DNA of 12,306 nucleotides from Acidimicrobiia bacterium. Lineage in GTDB: Bacteria > Actinomycetota > Acidimicrobiia > Spongiisociales > JAENVV01. The notes below the pieces were generated by a model, which saw only the letters and a list, made by a program, of their open reading frames with translations, was not told the DNA's origin and searched no databases. Positions within the stretch are counted from its first letter, which is position 1, and each line of letters starts with the position of its first letter. The DNA is taken from assembly GCA_020352575.1 (NCBI GenBank), contig CP070681.1:1677490-1689795 (forward strand), given 5' to 3'. Below are positions 8,335 to 12,306 of the stretch, piece by piece. The position numbers and the translations under genes are program-made.

Positions 8335-8363
8335 TTGGCGCCGCGCGACCCGCCCGGTACACT
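8335..8363 (+). promoter_or_regulatory. ftsK promoter: -35 TTGGCG, 17-base spacer, -10 TACACT, leaderless
   Basis: TTGGCG at 8335-8340 and TACACT at 8358-8363 each match four of six consensus bases and are separated by exactly 17 bases. The -10 box ends eight bases before the ftsK ATG at 8372, with no Shine-Dalgarno sequence, so the transcript would start at or near the ATG. This is the only promoter in the window with a believable -35. Confidence 0.55.
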
Positions 8364-8371
8364 CGACCTAC

Positions 8372-10654
8372 ATGGCGAAACGAGCTGTGTCCCGCGGTGG
8401 GGCAACGCGGGCGGGACGGGGCTCGAAGAAGACCGAACGATCGGGTATCCGCGCGTGGATCGCGGAGATCCCGACCCGTGTCCGGCACCGACTGGGCCGC
8501 CAGGCCGACGACGTGTGGGGTGCGCTCCTGTGCGTGATCGCCGTCCTCCTGGTGCTCTCCTTCCTCGGTCAGGCGGGGCCGGCGGGTCTGGCGATCGTGG
8601 CCACCACCGGGTTCCTCTTCGGCCTCTGGGCCTACCTCATCCCCCTCGTCGTGGGCGGCATCGGCGTCTCGCTCATCGTGGGACGTCCCCGGAAGGACCA
8701 TGTGCGCACCGCATGGGGCCTCGGCATCGCCTTCGTTGCCTCCCAGTCGCTCTTCCACCTGCTCACCGGTCCGGTGAGCTTCTACCAACTCATCCAGGGT
8801 CGCGACCCCTTCTCGTTCGATGGCCTCACCCCATCTGAGATCGTCGCCGACCTCGGTGGTGCCGTTGGATCGCTCATCAGCCTCCCGCTCCACCGACTCA
8901 TCGGGACCTGGGGTGCGGGCATCGTGCTCGGTGCCCTGCTCATCTCGGGTGTCCTCGTCGCCACGCAGACGACGTATCGCCAGTTCTTCCTCGCCCTCCG
9001 CGACCTCTCGGTGGCCCTCGGGCGTTGGGCCCGATCGGTACGGGTCACGATGCCTCGCCAACCGCAGCGACCCCATCGTCCCGTCATCGTCGACCACGGT
9101 CCGTCCGACCAGCGTCCCACCCGCGCCTCGCGACCGGGCAAGGCGAAGCCAAAGGACACCCGTCCCGAGCCCGAGGCTGCGCCGGTCGCCGAGGAGGAGG
9201 TGCCCGTCGTCACCAGGGACACCGCGTACCAACTGCCCCCGCTCGAGTTGCTGGGCAAGGGCGCCGGCGTCGAGCACAACCGGCGTTCGCTCGAGGAGAC
9301 CGCAGATGCGCTCGAGGAGACGCTGCGACACCACGGCGTCGACGCCTCCCTCACCAAGATCGTCCCGGGTCCGACCGTCACCCGCTACGAGATCGAACTC
9401 GCCCCCGGCGTCAAGGTGAACCGGGTGACGAACCTGGCACACGACATCGCCTACGCACTCGCCACGCCCGATGTCCGCCTGCTCGCCCCCATCCCCGGCA
9501 AGTCGGCGATCGGCGTCGAGGTCCCGAACAAGAAACGGCGCCTCGTCCTTCTGGGTGACGTGCTCGGGTCGAAGGAAGCCGCCGAGGCCCGCCACCCGCT
9601 CGAGGTGGCCCTCGGCATGGACATCTCCGGACGCCCGTTGCTGCTCAACCTCGCCGAGCTCCCGCACGTACTCATCGCCGGTGCCACCGGGGCCGGCAAG
9701 TCTTCGTGCATCAACTCGATCGTGACATCGCTCCTCATGCGCACCCACCCCGAGGATGTCCGACTGGTCATGGTCGACCCCAAGCGCGTCGAGCTCGGCC
9801 AGTACAACGGGGTCCCACACCTCCTCACGAAGGTCATCACGAATCCGCGCAAGGCGGCCGACGCCCTCAAGTGGACGGTCGAAGAGATGGATCGTCGCTA
9901 CGACCTGCTCGCCGACGCCGGCGTCCGGGACATCGTCGGCTACCGCCAGAAGCTCGAAGACGGAGGCCTCGACCCCGAGGGATTCGACCGCTTCCCGTAC
10001 CTCGTCGTGCTCATCGACGAGCTGAACGACCTCATGATGGTGGCGGGCCGCGAGGTGGAGGACTCGATCGTCCGCATCGCCCAGATGGCCCGTGCCGTCG
10101 GCATCCACCTCGTGATCGCCACCCAACGCCCGTCGGTCAACGTGATCACTGGCGTGATCAAGGCCAACGTCCCGAGCCGCCTTGCGTTCTCGGTGGCGTC
10201 TCAGACGGACTCCCGGGTGATCATCGACTCGTCCGGCGCCGAGAAGCTCATCGGCATGGGCGACATGCTCGTGGTCACCGCCAAGGAGCCGCGTCCGCGC
10301 CGGATCCAGGGCGCGTGGGTCGAGGAGGACGAGGTGCACGCAGTCGTGGACTGGGTGAAGGCACAGCGTGAGGCGAGGTACCAGGACGCAGTCATCGAGG
10401 CGAGTGCGGAGGCACAGCGTGCCGCCATCGCCGAGGAGGACGACGAGGACGAGGTCTTGGTGCGCCAGGCGATCGAGCTCGTCGTGACCTCGCAGTTGGG
10501 GTCGACGTCCATGCTGCAACGCAAGCTCCGCATCGGGTTCGCCCGGGCCGGCCGGGTGATGGACATCCTCGAGTCCCGGGGCGTCGTCGGGCCGTCGCTC
10601 GGTTCCAAGGCGCGCGAGGTGCTCTGGACGGTCGACGACCTCGCCGGCGTCTGA
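8372..10654 (+). CDS. ftsK: DNA translocase FtsK
   Basis: This 760-residue protein has the standard three-part FtsK/SpoIIIE architecture. The N-terminal membrane part has hydrophobic segments at about 49-67, 71-104 (probably two helices), 112-131 and 163-200. A charged, Pro-rich linker of only about 60 residues (225-285) follows, much shorter than the E. coli linker. The RecA-like motor carries Walker A GATGAGKSS at 437-445 (Lys443) and Walker B LVVLIDE at 544-550 (Asp549). Walker B continues as LNDLMM where LADLMM or FADLMM is usual. The C-terminal gamma winged-helix domain, about 693-757, includes GSTSMLQRKLRIGFARAGR and GSKAREVL and should read the orienting DNA motifs. FtsK hexamers move chromosome termini through the division septum and activate XerCD at dif. 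The ATG at 8372 directly follows the promoter. The gene lies downstream of rnj, as in other actinobacteria. Confidence 0.95.
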   Translation: MAKRAVSRGGATRAGRGSKKTERSGIRAWIAEIPTRVRHRLGRQADDVWGALLCVIAVLLVLSFLGQAGPAGLAIVATTGFLFGLWAYLIPLVVGGIGVSLIVGRPRKDHVRTAWGLGIAFVASQSLFHLLTGPVSFYQLIQGRDPFSFDGLTPSEIVADLGGAVGSLISLPLHRLIGTWGAGIVLGALLISGVLVATQTTYRQFFLALRDLSVALGRWARSVRVTMPRQPQRPHRPVIVDHGPSDQRPTRASRPGKAKPKDTRPEPEAAPVAEEEVPVVTRDTAYQLPPLELLGKGAGVEHNRRSLEETADALEETLRHHGVDASLTKIVPGPTVTRYEIELAPGVKVNRVTNLAHDIAYALATPDVRLLAPIPGKSAIGVEVPNKKRRLVLLGDVLGSKEAAEARHPLEVALGMDISGRPLLLNLAELPHVLIAGATGAGKSSCINSIVTSLLMRTHPEDVRLVMVDPKRVELGQYNGVPHLLTKVITNPRKAADALKWTVEEMDRRYDLLADAGVRDIVGYRQKLEDGGLDPEGFDRFPYLVVLIDELNDLMMVAGREVEDSIVRIAQMARAVGIHLVIATQRPSVNVITGVIKANVPSRLAFSVASQTDSRVIIDSSGAEKLIGMGDMLVVTAKEPRPRRIQGAWVEEDEVHAVVDWVKAQREARYQDAVIEASAEAQRAAIAEEDDEDEVLVRQAIELVVTSQLGSTSMLQRKLRIGFARAGRVMDILESRGVVGPSLGSKAREVLWTVDDLAGV

Positions 10655-10677
10655 CGGTTCGCCCCGAGTCGTCCCCC

Positions 10678-10683
10678 TAACCT
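10678..10683 (+). promoter_or_regulatory. -10-like box TAACCT for the E1 alpha gene, probable leaderless start
   Basis: TAACCT lies seven bases before the ATG at 10691, within the 36-base gap after ftsK. No Shine-Dalgarno sequence is present. No -35 match exists at normal spacing; CTGACG at 10651-10656 would need a 21-base spacer and overlaps the ftsK stop. Confidence 0.45.
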
Positions 10684-10690
10684 GCCGCCG

Positions 10691-11713
10691 ATGGACCAGA
10701 TCCTCACGCCTGAGGGGGAGTTGCTCAGGGACCCGCCGATTCGTGACGACCTCATCGTGCGGCTGTACCGGGCGATGGTGTTCGCCCGTCAGTACGACCA
10801 CAAGAGCGTCTCGCTGCAGCGACAGGGGAGGTTGGCCACCTACGCCCCATTCGAGGGCCAGGAGGCGGCACAGATCGGTGCCGCGGCCGCGCTCCACCCC
10901 GACGACTGGCTCGTCGCGACGTATCGGGATGCCGCCGCGATGTGGGCCCATGGCTACCCGATGGACCTCCTCTACCTCGGCAGGACGGGGGATGAGCGGG
11001 GCGGGGCGCCACCCGAGGACGTGCCCTGCCTGCCGCCCTCGATCACCGTGGGCGGGCACATGATCCACGCCGTGGGCATCTCGTGGGCGGCGAAACTCCG
11101 CGGCGAGCGAAACGTCGCCCTCACGATGTTCGGCGACGGCGCCACCAGCGAGGGTGACTTCCACGAGGCGATGAACTTCGCCGCCGTGTACCAGACCCCG
11201 ACGGTCTTCCTGTGCCAGAACAACGGGTACGCGATCAGCCTCCCCGTCCACGAGCAGACGAAGGCAGAGCACATCTCCGACAAGGCCATCGGCTACGGCA
11301 TGCCCGGGGAGACCATCGACGGGAACGACCTCCTCGTCGTCTACGAACGTGTGCTCGCGGCGGTCAACCGTGCCCGAACGGGTGGGGGTCCGACGCTCAT
11401 CGAGGCGGTGACGTATCGGATGGGGCCCCACACGACCAACGACGATCCGGGTCGCTACCGCTCGTCGGCGGAGGAGGCCGAGGCACGGGCGAAGGATCCC
11501 CTCGAGCGGATCCGCCGATACCTGGAGTCGAAGAACGCCTGGACCGAGGAGTGGGAGGCCGAGGTCCGTGCCGAGGCGGCGTCGGCTGCCGATGAGGCGA
11601 TCGCCGCTGCGGAGTCGGTCCCGAAGCCGACCGCCGACGACCTGTTCGGTGCCGTCTTCGCCGACGCGCCGCCGCACATCGCCGAGCAATGGGGGTGGGT
11701 GTCCCATGAGTGA
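10691..11713 (+). CDS. 2-oxoacid dehydrogenase E1 component, alpha subunit (pyruvate or branched-chain type)
   Basis: This 340-residue protein is a thiamine-diphosphate E1 alpha subunit of heterotetrameric type. [20 protein letters not shown] at 45-63 is the conserved N-terminal block. The ThDP/Mg motif begins with GDG at 148-150 and closes with NN at 177-178. [13 protein letters not shown] corresponds to the mobile phosphorylation-loop region of mammalian E1 alpha. With the beta subunit it decarboxylates a 2-oxoacid and passes the acyl group to the lipoyl arm of E2. Sequence alone does not separate pyruvate dehydrogenase from branched-chain 2-oxoacid dehydrogenase. The alpha loop looks branched-chain-like, while the visible beta subunit keeps a PDH-like LYR segment. 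The ATG at 10691 follows a -10-like box and has no Shine-Dalgarno sequence. The gene ends inside the beta gene with an eight-base overlap. E2 and E3 genes, if linked, lie beyond the right edge. Confidence 0.9.
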   Translation: MDQILTPEGELLRDPPIRDDLIVRLYRAMVFARQYDHKSVSLQRQGRLATYAPFEGQEAAQIGAAAALHPDDWLVATYRDAAAMWAHGYPMDLLYLGRTGDERGGAPPEDVPCLPPSITVGGHMIHAVGISWAAKLRGERNVALTMFGDGATSEGDFHEAMNFAAVYQTPTVFLCQNNGYAISLPVHEQTKAEHISDKAIGYGMPGETIDGNDLLVVYERVLAAVNRARTGGGPTLIEAVTYRMGPHTTNDDPGRYRSSAEEAEARAKDPLERIRRYLESKNAWTEEWEAEVRAEAASAADEAIAAAESVPKPTADDLFGAVFADAPPHIAEQWGWVSHE

Positions 11714-12306
11714 GCGGACCCTCGCCCAGGCCCTCACCGACGCCCATGCCACCGCCCTTGCGGCGGATGACCGGGTCGTGGTGATCGGCGAAGACGTGGG
11801 CCGCAACGGTGGCGTCTTCCGGATCACCGACGGCCTGCTCGAGCGTTTCGGTGCCGACCGGGTCATCGACACCCCGGTCGCCGAGTCCGGGATCGTGGGC
11901 GCGGCGTTCGGCATGGCGGTGGGGGGCCTGCGCCCGATCGCTGAGATCCAGTTCATGGGGTTCTCGACACCGGCGTACGACCAGGTCGTGAACCACGTTT
12001 CGCGCATCCGTCATAGGAGTCGGCACCGCTTCGCGGCCCCCATGGTCCTCCGCATCCCCTACGGGGGAGGCTTTGGTGCTGCGGAGCACCATTCCGACTC
12101 GTGGGAGGCCATCTACGCCCACATGCCCGGCCTCAAGGTGGTCACCCCGTCGACGCCGAGCGATGCCAAGGGCCTCCTCCTCGCCGCCATCGAGGACCCC
12201 GATCCCGTTGTCTTCCTCGAACCGATTCGGTTGTACCGGTCGGTGAAGGAGGACGTCGACGACGATGCGTTCACGGTTCCGATCGGATCCGCGGCGGTGC
12301 GGCGGA
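11706..12306 (+). CDS. 2-oxoacid dehydrogenase E1 component, beta subunit, N-terminal part (cut by window end)
   Basis: The frame is open from the ATG at 11706 to the window edge, giving 200 residues of a family usually about 325-345 long. [15 protein letters not shown] at 24-38 and [17 protein letters not shown] at 55-71 are the conserved N-terminal blocks; Glu60 is the ThDP-activating glutamate. EIQFMGF at 80-86, EHHSDSWEA (about 127-135) and [18 protein letters not shown] continue the match. [13 protein letters not shown] near the right edge resembles pyruvate dehydrogenase E1 beta. The ATG overlaps the alpha stop by eight bases. A G-rich run (11691-11699) lies a few bases upstream and could act as a weak ribosome site, though coupled translation is more likely. 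The subunit binds E2 and completes the active site at the alpha-beta interface. Only the beginning is visible, so substrate class stays open. Confidence 0.92.
   Translation, partial: MSERTLAQALTDAHATALAADDRVVVIGEDVGRNGGVFRITDGLLERFGADRVIDTPVAESGIVGAAFGMAVGGLRPIAEIQFMGFSTPAYDQVVNHVSRIRHRSRHRFAAPMVLRIPYGGGFGAAEHHSDSWEAIYAHMPGLKVVTPSTPSDAKGLLLAAIEDPDPVVFLEPIRLYRSVKEDVDDDAFTVPIGSAAVRR

Noticed and set aside
7268..12007. Very long minus-strand open frame (1,579 codons) opposite rnj, ftsK and the E1 genes
   Set aside because: It is antisense to four well-supported genes with intact catalytic motifs. Its translation is rich in Arg, His, Asp and Val with no recognisable domain, as expected when G/C-rich third positions remove stops on the opposite strand.

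Overview
This window is an ordinary core-chromosome segment from a high-GC bacterium, most likely an actinobacterium and plausibly from the Acidimicrobiia. The grounds are the strong G/C bias at third codon positions, the dapA-rnj-ftsK gene order shared with Mycobacterium and Streptomyces, a lipoprotein with Thr-rich linkers, and start sites that mostly lack a Shine-Dalgarno sequence. The class-level placement is inference. I see no mobile element, CRISPR array, tRNA or rRNA, and nothing convincing as a wholly new system. Coding density is very high. The longest gap is 97 bases, so no gene-free stretch exceeds 300 bases.

Layout, left to right. (1) Bases 1-2845, plus strand: a tightly overlapped run of the dapB 3' end (lysine/diaminopimelate pathway), a small four-helix membrane protein of unknown function, and glnD, the PII-modifying nitrogen-status sensor. 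(2) 2890-4263, plus: a secreted lipoprotein with a carboxypeptidase-regulatory-like domain and a DUF4015-type putative glycoside hydrolase domain. (3) 4293-5689, minus: a thioredoxin-TPR protein (YbbN/CnoX-like) followed by a cyclophilin-type prolyl isomerase, a likely two-gene protein-folding operon. (4) A 97-base divergent promoter region. (5) 5787-8296, plus: dapA overlapping rnj (RNase J) by four bases. (6) A 75-base gap with GC-rich hairpins and a recognisable promoter, then ftsK (8372-10654). (7) 10691 to the right edge: the alpha and beta E1 subunits of a 2-oxoacid dehydrogenase. The beta gene is cut by the window end.

Functionally, dapB and dapA supply diaminopimelate for the cell wall and lysine. 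FtsK pumps the chromosome through the closing septum, RNase J processes and degrades RNA, GlnD links nitrogen status to PII, and the E1 pair feeds acyl-CoA into central metabolism. The clearest structural theme is translation initiation. Four plus-strand genes have a TAnnCT -10-like box 6-8 bases before the ATG, suggesting leaderless mRNAs. The other plus-strand genes with a visible start overlap the stop codon of the gene before. Good Shine-Dalgarno sequences occur only on the two minus-strand genes.
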